A stretch of 64,000 nt of DNA, from assembly GCF_041154455.1 (NCBI RefSeq), contig NZ_AP028664.1:2853001-2917000 (forward strand). The letters run 5' to 3'. Both the position numbers and the translations under genes were made by a program. Source of the DNA: Variovorax sp. V213. Lineage in GTDB: Bacteria > Pseudomonadota > Gammaproteobacteria > Burkholderiales > Burkholderiaceae_C. Below the pieces are notes generated by a model. It was not told the DNA's origin and searched no databases. It worked only from the letters and a program-made list of their open reading frames with translations. Positions 25,947-34,416 of this stretch are shown here, piece after piece (positions within the stretch are counted from its first letter, which is position 1; every line of letters begins with the position of its first letter).

Positions 25947-26855
25947 ATGCTTCCAGACATTGACTCCATCGCCTTGTTCGTACTCGCTGCTGAACAACGC
26001 AGCTTGACGAAGGCTGCCGATGCTTATCACATAGGGTTGGCCGCGGCGAGTCGACGAATTGCATTGTTGGAGCATCGATTCAAGACAGCCTTGCTGGAGC
26101 GGTCGCCAAGAGGGGTGGAGCTCACCCCGGCTGGCACATCTTTGCTGGTTCATGCCAAAGTCATGCTGGTTTTAATGAACCAGATGCAAGCAGAAATGAG
26201 CGACTTTGCTGCGGGGCGTCGTGGTGCCCTGCGCATACTGGCCAACACGTCTGCGATGACGGAGTCACTGCCGGATGATCTTTCCAACTACGCTCGCGCT
26301 CACCCCGATGTTCGTCTGGTGGTCGAGGAGCGATGGAGTGCTGAGATCGTGAAGGCGCTGCTCGCGGCAGATGCTGACATCGGCATCGTTGTGGAAGGAA
26401 TTCGGGTCGAAGGGCTACATGTTTTTCCCTACCGAACGGATCGACTTGCAGTCGTGATGCCTGCTGGTCACGCGCTGGCCCTGAAGGAGGGTTTGCGTTT
26501 CCTGGAGGTTCTCGACCACGACATCATCGCTCTTGAGGGTGGGTCTTCCATGATGCGACTGCTGGCTGAACAAGCGGTCGTGGCGGAAAAGATGCTGCAG
26601 CTGCGTATACAGGTTCGTAGCTTTGAGGCGGTATGCAAAATGGTTAAGGCTGGACTTGGCATCGGACTTTTGCCATTTCAAGCAGCAAGGACCATGGGGG
26701 AAGGAATGGGGCTGGTCGTACGGCCACTTCCCGAAGATTGGGCGGAGAGAAAAATGCTCGTCTGCGTCCGGCGAGACCGTTCAGTCAACACCTCGGTTAC
26801 CAGCTTATTGGAGCATCTGACATCCGTCGCTTCAGCAGCCGCTTCTAAAGCATAG
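25947..26855 (+). CDS. LysR-family transcriptional regulator
   Basis: 302 residues from the ATG at 25947, where the paralogue at 4739 also begins (MLPDIDS). Helix-turn-helix at residues about 4-62 (IALFVLAAEQRSLTKAADAY; AAASRRIALLEHRF), then the effector domain with EERWSAEIVKALLAADADIG and VFPYRTDRLAVVMP. By eye it is roughly two-thirds identical to the protein at 4739 over its length. It lies alone between the IS3 relic and an IS66-type element. Likely target: the SDR/GMC operons or the dehydratase operon, by paralogy. Confidence 0.92.
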   Translation: MLPDIDSIALFVLAAEQRSLTKAADAYHIGLAAASRRIALLEHRFKTALLERSPRGVELTPAGTSLLVHAKVMLVLMNQMQAEMSDFAAGRRGALRILANTSAMTESLPDDLSNYARAHPDVRLVVEERWSAEIVKALLAADADIGIVVEGIRVEGLHVFPYRTDRLAVVMPAGHALALKEGLRFLEVLDHDIIALEGGSSMMRLLAEQAVVAEKMLQLRIQVRSFEAVCKMVKAGLGIGLLPFQAARTMGEGMGLVVRPLPEDWAERKMLVCVRRDRSVNTSVTSLLEHLTSVASAAASKA

Positions 26856-27058
26856 GCTTGAGGTCGTGCGGTACGCGCTGAACACAGGCATCGTATTGAG
26901 CGAAGCGGTGCCGAAATCGCTGTTCGTCGGTATGGCTTGGTGGACGTAGCGCAGCCCTGCCACGTAGACGTTGCGCGCGCAGGCGGAGATTCACACGGTG
27001 CGGGCGCTGCGCGCGGAATTGGCGTTGATCGGATCCAAAGGGCATGGGCCTCTGACAC
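26856..27058. other. Short region left of the IS66-type element
   Basis: About 200 bases without a supported gene. Together with the sequence right of 29668 it was one continuous stretch before IS66 insertion. A broken open frame runs across the junction (…DTVIEALYPRGV…), but I do not recognise it. Confidence 0.35.
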
Positions 27059-27153
27059 GGTGATCGGTACGCGGTCAATTAACCACGCCCTTGTTGAGTG
27101 AACGATGAGCTGTGAGGCTACGTGCCCATGTAGAGCAACATGGACATGTAGAG

Positions 27154-27669
27154 ATGACAGAGCAGTACGCGGAGTTGAGAAGCCGGCTGGTTGTGGGACG
27201 CAAGAGTGACGGTCGCGGCGTCTACGACGAAGCTGCCAAGAAGGAATTGATCGTTGCCTGCCTCAAGCCGGGAGTGTCGGTGGCACGCATGGCGATGGAG
27301 CACGGTGTCAACACGAACCTTCTGAGGACGTGGATCACGGCTTACCAGCGGCGAAGTGCCCAGGTGCCGACTGGTGACATCGCGCGAACGCACGATGCGG
27401 CATTCGTTGCCGTGCGCGTAGAGGGTGAACAGGATCCGCCGCAGCGCGAGCGTGCGGTGGCTGCGCCCGCGGTAGCCCACACACCTGCTACGGCCGTGGC
27501 GGTGATCCCGAATGAGAGCTCCTTGGCGGCATCGACCCCGATGGTCGGTTTGCAGGTGCGGCTGCCCAACGGTGTGCAGCTCGATCTCGGCGAGACGAGC
27601 TTGCAGGAATTGCCGACGCTGGTGCAGATGTTGAGCCGATTGCCATGTTCCGCTTCGACGAAGGGCTGA
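27154..27669 (+). CDS. tnpA: IS66-family accessory protein TnpA
   Basis: 171 residues from the ATG at 27154; a GTG at 27112 would add 14 residues. Helix-turn-helix region DEAAKKELIVACLKPGVSVARMAMEHGVNTNLLRTWI is the transposase-orfA type, and the C-terminal VRLPNGVQLDL resembles IS66 Orf1. It overlaps tnpB by 25 bases. It is required along with TnpB and TnpC for IS66 transposition by family knowledge. Confidence 0.88.
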   Translation: MTEQYAELRSRLVVGRKSDGRGVYDEAAKKELIVACLKPGVSVARMAMEHGVNTNLLRTWITAYQRRSAQVPTGDIARTHDAAFVAVRVEGEQDPPQRERAVAAPAVAHTPATAVAVIPNESSLAASTPMVGLQVRLPNGVQLDLGETSLQELPTLVQMLSRLPCSASTKG

Positions 27670-27995
27670 AGGTCTACCTGCACCGCGAGCCGGTGGACTT
27701 CCGGTTGAGCATCAACGGCTTGGCCGTGCTGGTGGAGCAGGCGCTGGGCCTGGACCCGTTCGCCTCGTGCGCGTACGTGTTCAGCAACCGCCGGCGCGAC
27801 CGGGTGAAGATCCTGGGTTGGGAGCGCAACGGCTTCTGGCTGTTGCTCAAGCGCCTGGAGAAGGACAGGTTCATCTGGCCCTCGGCCGATGCGGTTCCCA
27901 CGCTGACGGCCGAACAGCTGCACTGGTTGCTGGAGGGCATCGATATCGCGGTGGTGCAACGCCACTCTCGTCTGCGCTATTCCAGCGTGGCCTGA
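27645..27995 (+). CDS. tnpB: IS66-family accessory protein TnpB
   Basis: 116 residues, full length for IS66 Orf2. It begins MFRFDEGLKVYLHREPVDFRLSINGLAVLVEQALGLDPF and contains RRRDRVKILGWERNGFWLLLKRLEKDRF, the hallmark of this family. It overlaps the end of tnpA and precedes tnpC by 17 bases. Confidence 0.95.
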   Translation: MFRFDEGLKVYLHREPVDFRLSINGLAVLVEQALGLDPFASCAYVFSNRRRDRVKILGWERNGFWLLLKRLEKDRFIWPSADAVPTLTAEQLHWLLEGIDIAVVQRHSRLRYSSVA

Positions 27996-28012
27996 AGGAA
28001 CAATGATGGGGC

Positions 28013-29599
28013 ATGCCGATCCAAGCGGGCGTGTCGTCGCCCGCCACCATCACCGCTGAAGAACTCGTCGCGCTCATCGCCGAGCGCGATGCGCTGGCCG
28101 GCGCGCTTCGAGTAGCGACCACCGAGCGGGACTTGGCGCTCGAGCGGTTGAGGTCCTTGCAGCGCCAGCTCTTCGCCGCCAAGAGCGAAGCCCGCGGCAC
28201 CGATCAGAAGGACCTGTTCCTCAACGAGGCCGAGGCGCTCGCGCCCACAGATCAGACGCCGCAGGCCGAGGTCGAAGACATCGACGAAGAGGAGTCGACA
28301 CCGGTCGCGGGCCATCAACGTAAGAAACGCGGACGCAAGCCGCTGGACCCTGCGCTGCCGCGCGAGATCGTGCGCCACGAACTGCCCGAGGCCGAGCGTG
28401 TGTGCGCGCATGACGGGCACGCGCTGGTGGAGATCGGCGCCGAGGTTAGCGAGCAGATGGATGTCATCCCCGAACAGGTGCGCGTGCTGCAGCACCACCG
28501 CATCAAGTACGCCTGTCCCTGCTGCGATCAGAGCCTGAAGGTTGCACCGACGCCGGCGCGCATCATCGCGCGCGGGCTGCTCACCGAGCAGGCCCAGGCC
28601 TGGGTCATCACCGGCAAGTACCAGTTCGGCATGCCGCTGTACCGAACGGCCGTATTGCTGCGCCGCTTCGGTGGCGACATCGCGAGCAATACGCTGGCTT
28701 CCGGCATCGTGCGCATCGGCCAGGCTGTACAGCCGGTCATCAACCTGCTGCGCGACCACTTGCTGGACTCGGACCTGATCTACGGCGACGAGACCACGGT
28801 CCAGGTGCTCAAGGAGCCTGGGCGCAAGGCACAGACGAAGAGCTTCATGTGGGCGCAGATGAATGGCACTGGTCCACCGGTACGGCTGTTCGCCTATGCA
28901 CCGGGGCGCGGCGCCGTGCACGCCGAGAAGCTGTATGCCGGCATCCGTCCCGGAACGACGCTCATCACCGACGGCTACGAGGTCTACAACGGCATCGCGA
29001 AGGCCGGCGGTCTCACGCACCTTGGATGCTGGGTGCACGCGCGCAGGCCGTTCATCAAGGCTGACGAGTCCATCCCGAAGGCAGCCCGCTCGTCCGATCA
29101 GATCGCGGCCCGGTTCGTACGGCTGATTGGCAAGCTGTACCGTGCGGAGTCCTTGGCCAGGCACTGGACGCCCGCGCGCCGCCTGCGACTGCGTTCGCGC
29201 TACAGCGCCGCCATCGTGCGCGAGATCGAGCGCTTGCTGCTCACGCACCTGCACAGCGTTGCGCCGTCGAGTCTGCTGGGTGAAGCGCTGCACTACCTGC
29301 ACGGTCAGTGGCCCAAGCTCGTGCGGTTCCTGGACAACGGCTCCTGGCCGTTGGACTCCAACCCGGTGGAGAACGCCATCCGGCCCTTCGTCGTCGGGCG
29401 GCGCAGCTGGTTGTTCGCCGACACCGTCGGCGGTGCCAACGCGAGCGCCAATCTCTACTCGCTGATCGAGACCGCCAAGGCCAACAACGTCGAGCCCTAC
29501 CGCTACCTCGTCGCGCTGTTCAAGAAGCTGCCGCTGGCGCAAACGGTCGACGACTACGAGGCGCTGCTGCCCTGGAACCTTGAACTCGGCGGCGCGTAG
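28013..29599 (+). CDS. tnpC: IS66-family transposase TnpC
   Basis: 528 residues, normal for IS66. Order of parts: an N-terminal coiled leucine-rich helix (ELVALIAERDALAGALRV), the zinc-finger-like region YACPCCDQSLK, and the DDE core with LIYGDETTVQVL (first Asp), TDGYEVYNGIA (second Asp) and SNPVENAIRPFVVGRRSWLF (Glu). The frame is intact. Confidence 0.96.
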   Translation: MPIQAGVSSPATITAEELVALIAERDALAGALRVATTERDLALERLRSLQRQLFAAKSEARGTDQKDLFLNEAEALAPTDQTPQAEVEDIDEEESTPVAGHQRKKRGRKPLDPALPREIVRHELPEAERVCAHDGHALVEIGAEVSEQMDVIPEQVRVLQHHRIKYACPCCDQSLKVAPTPARIIARGLLTEQAQAWVITGKYQFGMPLYRTAVLLRRFGGDIASNTLASGIVRIGQAVQPVINLLRDHLLDSDLIYGDETTVQVLKEPGRKAQTKSFMWAQMNGTGPPVRLFAYAPGRGAVHAEKLYAGIRPGTTLITDGYEVYNGIAKAGGLTHLGCWVHARRPFIKADESIPKAARSSDQIAARFVRLIGKLYRAESLARHWTPARRLRLRSRYSAAIVREIERLLLTHLHSVAPSSLLGEALHYLHGQWPKLVRFLDNGSWPLDSNPVENAIRPFVVGRRSWLFADTVGGANASANLYSLIETAKANNVEPYRYLVALFKKLPLAQTVDDYEALLPWNLELGGA

Positions 29600-29668
29600 G
29601 CCGTCCTGCGCGCATCGGCTCTGACACCACGCGCAAGGGCGTGGTTTATTGACTGCTTACGGTGATCG

Positions 29669-30194
29669 AAGCTCTGTACCCCCGGGGGGTCATTTCGTGG
29701 CGTCGATGCCGCTGCGCGTTCGCAACTGCGCCGTGCCGTGGAACTCGGCCATCGGCGAGCGCCGTCCATTTTCGGTTTGTAGATACCCCCCTCGTCGAGA
29801 TCAAGCGGCCGCTCATCGCGCAGCACGGGCGGCCGGAATTAGAAGCCAGGATCACAACCCTCGAGGCGGCGGGGATGGCGGCGGTGGGATGCATCATCGA
29901 GGAGCGCCTCGCGGAGATCGCGAGGTAGAGCGATCAGCGCATCCCCACGTTGTGCGCGCTAGGCAAGTCGACCGCTGCTCTGGCCTGACGCGACCGCAGC
30001 TCGCCGGCCGCACGAGCCGAATTCCATCGATTGGCTCTTCTTGGGGCATCGCAGCTCAGATGTCTGCGCACTCGCCGTCCGAAAGTTCGGCCGGGTTGCG
30101 ATAAATGATTCTGAGAATGGCCGTGCGGCCCTGCGCCTACAAGCCGACGCGCTTGAAGCGGATGGGACTTGCCGCACCGACGCGAATTGAACCT
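29669..30194. other. Region right of the IS66-type element without a recognisable gene
   Basis: 526 bases. A short open frame ending at 29926 (…PLVEIKRPLIAQHGRPELEARI…) is of ordinary codon use but has no family I recognise and was cut by the IS66 insertion. The rest looks like decayed sequence. Confidence 0.35.
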
Positions 30195-30410
30195 TTACTT
30201 GTCTGCCTTGCCAACACTTAGCATCCTTCGAATCTCGTCCGCTACAAGGTCTACCAGCGAATGCGCAGCAGCACTCAGAGGTTTGCGCCGGTCGCTGACG
30301 CGGACCACATGGCGCACGATCCGCGGCGACAGAATCGGGCAAACCGCCAGTGTGCCCTCATAGGAGCGACTGAGACAATTTTCTCTTTTAAATTCAACGA
30401 CTTAGCGATA
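30195..30410 (-). pseudogene. C-terminal fragment of a LysR-family regulator
   Basis: Read leftward from about 30410 to the TAA at 30195, the frame gives SYEGTLAVCPILSPRIVRHV, VVRVSDRRKPLSAAAHSLVD and LVADEIRRMLSVGKADK. This is the end of a LysR effector domain (the segment before the final helix). No helix-turn-helix part is found upstream; sequence right of about 30410 is AT-rich and then turns into the recombinase relic. It is a gene stub left by a deletion or exchange. Confidence 0.7.
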
Positions 30411-30513
30411 TCATTCATACACTTAGAACCCCGCGTGTGCACGCTCGTGTGCACTCCAAAACGCCCGAATACGCCCCATTTCGCCCTGTCAGTGCACACA
30501 TAGCGCACACGAA

Positions 30514-30711
30514 ATGCCCACCTTCAAGCAGCTTCCGTCCGGCAACTGGCGCGCGTAAGTCCGCCGCAAGGGTGTCTACGCGAGCGAAACCTTTCGACGG
30601 CACCCCAGGAGTGGGCTCTCGCGACCGAGCGCCGCATCGATCTAGGCGAGCCCGCCACCCGTTCAAAGGTCAAGGACCCGACCACCTTCGGCGACCTGAT
30701 CGATCTGCATG
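30514..30711 (+). pseudogene. N-terminal relic of a tyrosine recombinase (phage-type integrase)
   Basis: The ATG at 30514 begins MPTFKQLPSGNWRA, then a TAA where Gln would be expected, then VRRKGVYASETFRR. After a frame change the next frame gives EWALATERRIDLGEPATRSK and PTTFGDLIDLH. These are the arm-binding N-terminal features of phage-type integrases. The catalytic part is absent: homology stops at about 30711, where the truncated metC-like gene on the other strand begins within 10 bases. One stop plus one frameshift make it non-functional. Confidence 0.75.
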
Positions 30712-31059
30712 GCGCAGCGAGGGCCCATAGACGTTGGTGGGCAGAAGCACCTCGTCGCCACTCGACAGCAAAGCGAGGTTGACCGAGGCGATGGCTGCCT
30801 GCCCGCTCGGGCAGAGCAGGCAGTGCCGACCGCCTTCGAGCGTGCAAAGACGCTGTTCAAGGGTATACGTCGTCGGCGTGCCATAGAGGCCGTAGCTGTA
30901 CCCGTCACGGTGGCCGAACGCCTTGGCTCGTTTGCGCACCGCTGCCACGTTCGGGAACAAGACGGTCGAGCCCTTGAACACGCCCGGCGGAACCGCCTGG
31001 TAGCCGGCCGGTGGAACGTAGCCGTGGTGGATCAGTCGGGTGCTGATGTCTTGAGACAT
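30712..31059 (-). pseudogene. metC: Truncated cystathionine beta-lyase-like gene (5' part only)
   Basis: The N-terminal quarter of a trans-sulfuration-family PLP enzyme: DISTRLIHHGYVPPAGYQAV, then YSYGLYGTPTTYTLEQRLCTLEGGRHCLLCPSGQAAI and LLPTNVYGP, where homology stops at about base 30721. The PLP lysine region is missing. The open frame continues a few codons into foreign sequence and stops at 30670. The join with the recombinase relic is within about 10 bases, so one recombination event probably created it. Full-length relatives occur at 58.3 and 60.4 kb. Confidence 0.85.
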
Positions 31060-31198
31060 GGCGGGAACTCTTCTGCAGGATCAGGAGCTTCAATGTATCG
31101 GAACATGAAGCCGCCGCCCCGTCGTCGCACTGGGCAAAATCGCACATCGGGTTGCGGCGATGTGGCAAGGACAATGCAGACCCGCATCACACGCGCAG

Positions 31199-31912
31199 CT
31201 AGGGCGCGGTATCGAACCACTTGGCGTCACCACCAAATAGGTCAGTCAATTTGCGCGCCCCGGCGAAAAGCGCCTGAAGCATCGGCGCCTGATCGACGTT
31301 CTCGAAGCGATAACGCGGCCCGGAAATCGTCAGCGCTCCTACCAGCTGCCGATTCACGCTCAGCACCGGCACCGACAAGGCCGCGATCTCCGCGTCGTAC
31401 TCGCCGAACGAGGCACAAGACATCTCGGCGCGGATACGGTCGAATTTCTTTCCGGTCTTTTTCTCACCAAAAGCCAAAAGCACCTGCGGGGCGGCGCCTT
31501 TGTCGATTGGCAAGCGATCGCCTTCGCGGATGGCATCGCGGATCATGCGGGCCGAGTCGACCCGATGAAGACACACCGCGTGCTCACCGTCCCGGATGTA
31601 GAACGATGCGCACTCGTAGGTGGCTTCGACCACTTCGCGAAGCACCTCGGGGACGTGTTCCGAAGTGCGACACTGCCGCTGGTAGATCGCACCGAGCCGC
31701 AACGGCGCTGCACCCAGCTGAAAAGATCCGTCAGCTAGGCGCTTGAGATAGCCCGTGCGCTGCAGCGACTCCGCCAATCGCAGGATCGTGCTCTTGTAGA
31801 GCCCCGTACGGCGCGCAAGATCGGCGAGCGTCAACGCATAGTCCAGCTCGTTGAATGCGTCGAGCAGGCTCAGGGCTCGTTCCACCGCGCTCACACCGGA
31901 ATCATCAGCCAT
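31199..31912 (-). CDS. IclR-family transcriptional regulator
   Basis: 237 residues from the ATG at 31912, where the family starts (MADDSGVSAVERALSLLDAFN). The winged helix covers residues about 8-65 (LTLADLARRTGLYKSTILRLAESLQRTGYL), and the IclR effector domain follows (FYIRDGEHAVCLHRVDSARMIR; PIDKGAAPQVLLAFG; ALSVPVLSVNRQLVGALTISGP). It lies 73 bases after the LIV-type operon, in the same direction, so it is probably its regulator. A 13-base palindrome at 39543-39555, before the first gene of that operon, is a candidate site. Confidence 0.92.
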   Translation of the reverse strand: MADDSGVSAVERALSLLDAFNELDYALTLADLARRTGLYKSTILRLAESLQRTGYLKRLADGSFQLGAAPLRLGAIYQRQCRTSEHVPEVLREVVEATYECASFYIRDGEHAVCLHRVDSARMIRDAIREGDRLPIDKGAAPQVLLAFGEKKTGKKFDRIRAEMSCASFGEYDAEIAALSVPVLSVNRQLVGALTISGPRYRFENVDQAPMLQALFAGARKLTDLFGGDAKWFDTAP

Positions 31913-31985
31913 CGAATGCCACCCAGAAGAAGATCGATCGAGTTTAGCGCGACCCTTCTGGACACCACAGACACGTAGACCACTC

Positions 31986-32702
31986 TCAATGTGCGTCGAC
32001 GTCCAGGCCCAGGAACCGTTCGAGCACCGAGGCATCGGCATCAAATTCTTCGGTTCGGCCTTCGTAGACAACAACGCCTTCCTCGAGAATGTAGTGGCGC
32101 CGGGCGAGCGCGCGGCAGACTGCAAAGCTCTGCTCCACCAGCACGATCGAGATGCCCGATACGCCGACGCCTCGAATCAGTTCCGTGAGTTCATCCACGA
32201 TCACGGGCGCAAGGCCTTCCGTCGGCTCGTCGAGCAGCAGCAGCCTGGGCCCCTGTACCAACGCCCGCGCAATGGCGAGCATCTGTTGCTCGCCGCCGGA
32301 GAGCGCACCGCCGAGGTTGCGTCGACGCTCGCGCAGGCGCGGAAACTCGTCGTAAACACGCTCCAACGTCCACGCCGCATGCTTTCTCTGTGCGATCTGC
32401 AGGTTCTCCTGCACCGACAGCAAGGTGAAGATGCCCCGATGTGCGGGCACCAGCGAGATGCCGCGGCGCGCGATGTCGTCAACCGCCATGCCTGCGAGAT
32501 CGACGCCTTCGAAGCACACCGACCCGGCATGCGCACGCAGCAGCCCGACGATCGTACGCATCGTCGTCGTCTTGCCCATGCCATTGCGCCCGAGCACGCT
32601 CACGATCTCGCCTGCATTCACATGCATCGAAACGCCATGCAGCACATGGCTCTTGCCGTAGGACGCATTCACGTTCTCCAGCACCAGAATGGCCTCACTC
32701 AT
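31986..32702 (-). CDS. livF: Branched-chain amino acid-type ABC transporter ATP-binding protein LivF
   Basis: 238 residues. Walker A GRNGMGKTTTMRTIVG, signature LSGGEQQMLAIARAL, Walker B LLLLDEPTEGLAP, and VEQSFAVCRALARRHYILEEG are LivF features. The ATG at 32702 overlaps the livG stop by four bases. With LivG it powers the HMGF importer. The substrate need not be an amino acid; LIV-type systems with dehydrogenase neighbours often import aromatic or aliphatic acids. Confidence 0.93.
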   Translation of the reverse strand: MSEAILVLENVNASYGKSHVLHGVSMHVNAGEIVSVLGRNGMGKTTTMRTIVGLLRAHAGSVCFEGVDLAGMAVDDIARRGISLVPAHRGIFTLLSVQENLQIAQRKHAAWTLERVYDEFPRLRERRRNLGGALSGGEQQMLAIARALVQGPRLLLLDEPTEGLAPVIVDELTELIRGVGVSGISIVLVEQSFAVCRALARRHYILEEGVVVYEGRTEEFDADASVLERFLGLDVDAH

Positions 32703-33457
32703 GAATGACTCCCCAGATAGACCCGCCGCACCTGGGCGTTCTCTCGGATGGCCGCAGGTACACCTTCGGCAATCACGTTGCCTTGGAACATGACGGTGAT
32801 GCGATCGCTGATACCCATGACCACGCGCATGTTGTGCTCGACCAGCAACACCGAGTAGCGCGCCTTGAGCCGCTGCAGCAACTCGGTGATGCGGGGCACG
32901 TCCGCAAGGCCGAGTCCAGCCAACGGCTCGTCCAGCAACAGCAGGCGAGGTCGGGCGGCCAGGCACATGCCGATCTCCACCACGCGCTGGACACCGTGTG
33001 CGAGTGCAGCGACAGGGGTCGCGGCATGGCGCGTCAGCTCCAGCTCGCGCAGTACGTCCATGGCGATGTCGAGCCTTTGCGTCTCGCGCGTCCAGTTGCT
33101 CCAGAACCTGTAGGAGCGCGACGGCTCGACGCCCATCGCCGCCATCTGCAGGTTGTGCAGCACGCTGCTTTCGCCGAACAGGCTCGTCACCTGGAAGCTT
33201 CGCGCCATGCCGCACCGGGCTCGCCGATGCGCTCCGGAGCGCGTAATGTCCTGCCCCTCGAAGATCAAGCTGCCACGGCTGGCCGGCAGGCGCCCGCTGA
33301 CGATGTTGAAGAAGGATGTCTTGCCTGCGCCGTTCGGACCGATCAGCGAGTGCAGGCCGGTCGTGCCCAGTTCGATATCGACCTTGCCGACAGCAGTGAA
33401 GCGGCCGTAGTCGAGACCAAGCCCGTGCGCAGCCAGGAAGGGGTTGCTCGCGGTCAT
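32699..33457 (-). CDS. livG: Branched-chain amino acid-type ABC transporter ATP-binding protein LivG
   Basis: 252 residues from the ATG at 33457 (MTASNPFLAAHGLGLDYG). Walker A GPNGAGKTSFFNIVSG and Walker B LLLLDEPLAGLGLAD are canonical, followed by LLVEHNMRVVMGISDRITVM. The signature motif is degenerate: where LSxGxQ is expected it reads AALAHGVQRVVEIGMCL. The start overlaps the livM stop by four bases. Confidence 0.93.
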   Translation of the reverse strand: MTASNPFLAAHGLGLDYGRFTAVGKVDIELGTTGLHSLIGPNGAGKTSFFNIVSGRLPASRGSLIFEGQDITRSGAHRRARCGMARSFQVTSLFGESSVLHNLQMAAMGVEPSRSYRFWSNWTRETQRLDIAMDVLRELELTRHAATPVAALAHGVQRVVEIGMCLAARPRLLLLDEPLAGLGLADVPRITELLQRLKARYSVLLVEHNMRVVMGISDRITVMFQGNVIAEGVPAAIRENAQVRRVYLGSHS

Positions 33458-34416
33458 GCGTGATCTCCTGCATGCACGCTGCGCCGGGCCCGCCAATGCG
33501 CCCAGGCGCCACCGAGTCCGCGGGGCGCAAACAGCACCACGGCAATCAGCACGAAACCGACGATCAACTGCCAGCGGGGCCACAGCTGGGACAGCTGCTC
33601 AGCCATCAAGGTCATCGCGAGCGCGCCGAAGGCCGCGCCAAGAAGCGACCGGCGTCCGCCGAGGATTGCCATGATGAGTATGGTCTCGGAGGTCATGAGG
33701 TCGATGTTAGACAGCGGCGCCGAGCGCAGTTGCAGCGCGTAGAGCGCGCCGGCCAGTGCGGTGATGCCCCCGGAGAGGCAGAAAGCCAGCAGCTTGAGCT
33801 TCTGGACGTCGTAGCCGGCGGTCTGCGCGCGCACTTCGTTCTCGCGCACCGCATCCAGTGCGCGACCGAAGGGCGAGCGCACCACGAGGCGCAAGAACGC
33901 GATTGCAAGCACGAAAACCACGGCGATCAACGCATACTGGCCGGCGCCTTCGCCGATGAGGCCCTCAAGGCCGGTCACAGGACGCGGAATGTCGAGCAAT
34001 CCGTTCTCGCCGCCAGTGAACTGGGGGAAGGAGAGCGCGGCAAAGTAGGCGAGCTGCGCCATCGCAAGCGTGATCATCACGAAATAGATACCTCGCTGGC
34101 GAATGCTCAGCATTCCGATTGCCAACGCCACGACCATCCCGGCCGCGATGCACACGAGCAGCGCCGCCACGCCCGCGCCCGGTGCCGCCTTCAGCACCAT
34201 GCCGACGGCATAGGAGCCCACGCCGAAGAAGCTGCCCTGCGCGAAGCTCAGCAGGCCAGCGTAGCCCAGCAACAGGTTGCAGGCCGCCGCCGCAATCGCA
34301 AACACCAGCACCACGCCAGCGGTCGCCGTCGAGCCCATCACCAGCGGCATGGCCAGCGCAAAGGCGGCCAGCGCCAGGCAGAACAGCCCGGAAGAATGTT
34401 TGATCTTTTCAAGCAC
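33454..34416 (-). CDS. livM: Branched-chain amino acid-type ABC transporter permease LivM
   Basis: 320 residues, with about eight to nine hydrophobic segments. Family motifs are LLLGYAGLLSFAQGSFFGVGSYAVG, RQRGIYFVMITLAMAQLAY and SPFGRALDAVRENEVRAQTAGYDV. It overlaps the end of livH by eight bases (34409-34416) and the start of livG by four, a tightly coupled operon. Confidence 0.94.
   Translation of the reverse strand: MLEKIKHSSGLFCLALAAFALAMPLVMGSTATAGVVLVFAIAAAACNLLLGYAGLLSFAQGSFFGVGSYAVGMVLKAAPGAGVAALLVCIAAGMVVALAIGMLSIRQRGIYFVMITLAMAQLAYFAALSFPQFTGGENGLLDIPRPVTGLEGLIGEGAGQYALIAVVFVLAIAFLRLVVRSPFGRALDAVRENEVRAQTAGYDVQKLKLLAFCLSGGITALAGALYALQLRSAPLSNIDLMTSETILIMAILGGRRSLLGAAFGALAMTLMAEQLSQLWPRWQLIVGFVLIAVVLFAPRGLGGAWAHWRARRSVHAGDHA

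Larger units (their letters stand above)
27067..29660. mobile_element. IS66-family insertion sequence, 2594 bp, with 8-bp target duplication
   Basis: The terminal inverted repeats are 27 bases with 24 matches: 27067-27093 begins GTACGCGGTCAATTAACC, and the right end, 29634-29660 read on the other strand, begins GTAAGCAGTCAATAAACC. The element is flanked by a perfect 8-bp duplication GGTGATCG at 27059-27066 and 29661-29668, the length expected of IS66. It carries the three genes tnpA, tnpB and tnpC in order, all intact, so it is complete and possibly mobile. Confidence 0.95.

Noticed and set aside
28013..29542. A long leftward open frame over the IS66 tnpC gene
   Set aside because: It is an antisense shadow of a high-GC gene with no start signal or domain.
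32703..33545. Upstream extension of livF and antisense frames in the liv genes
   Set aside because: The livF family start is the ATG at 32702; upstream codons lie out of frame over livG and match nothing.
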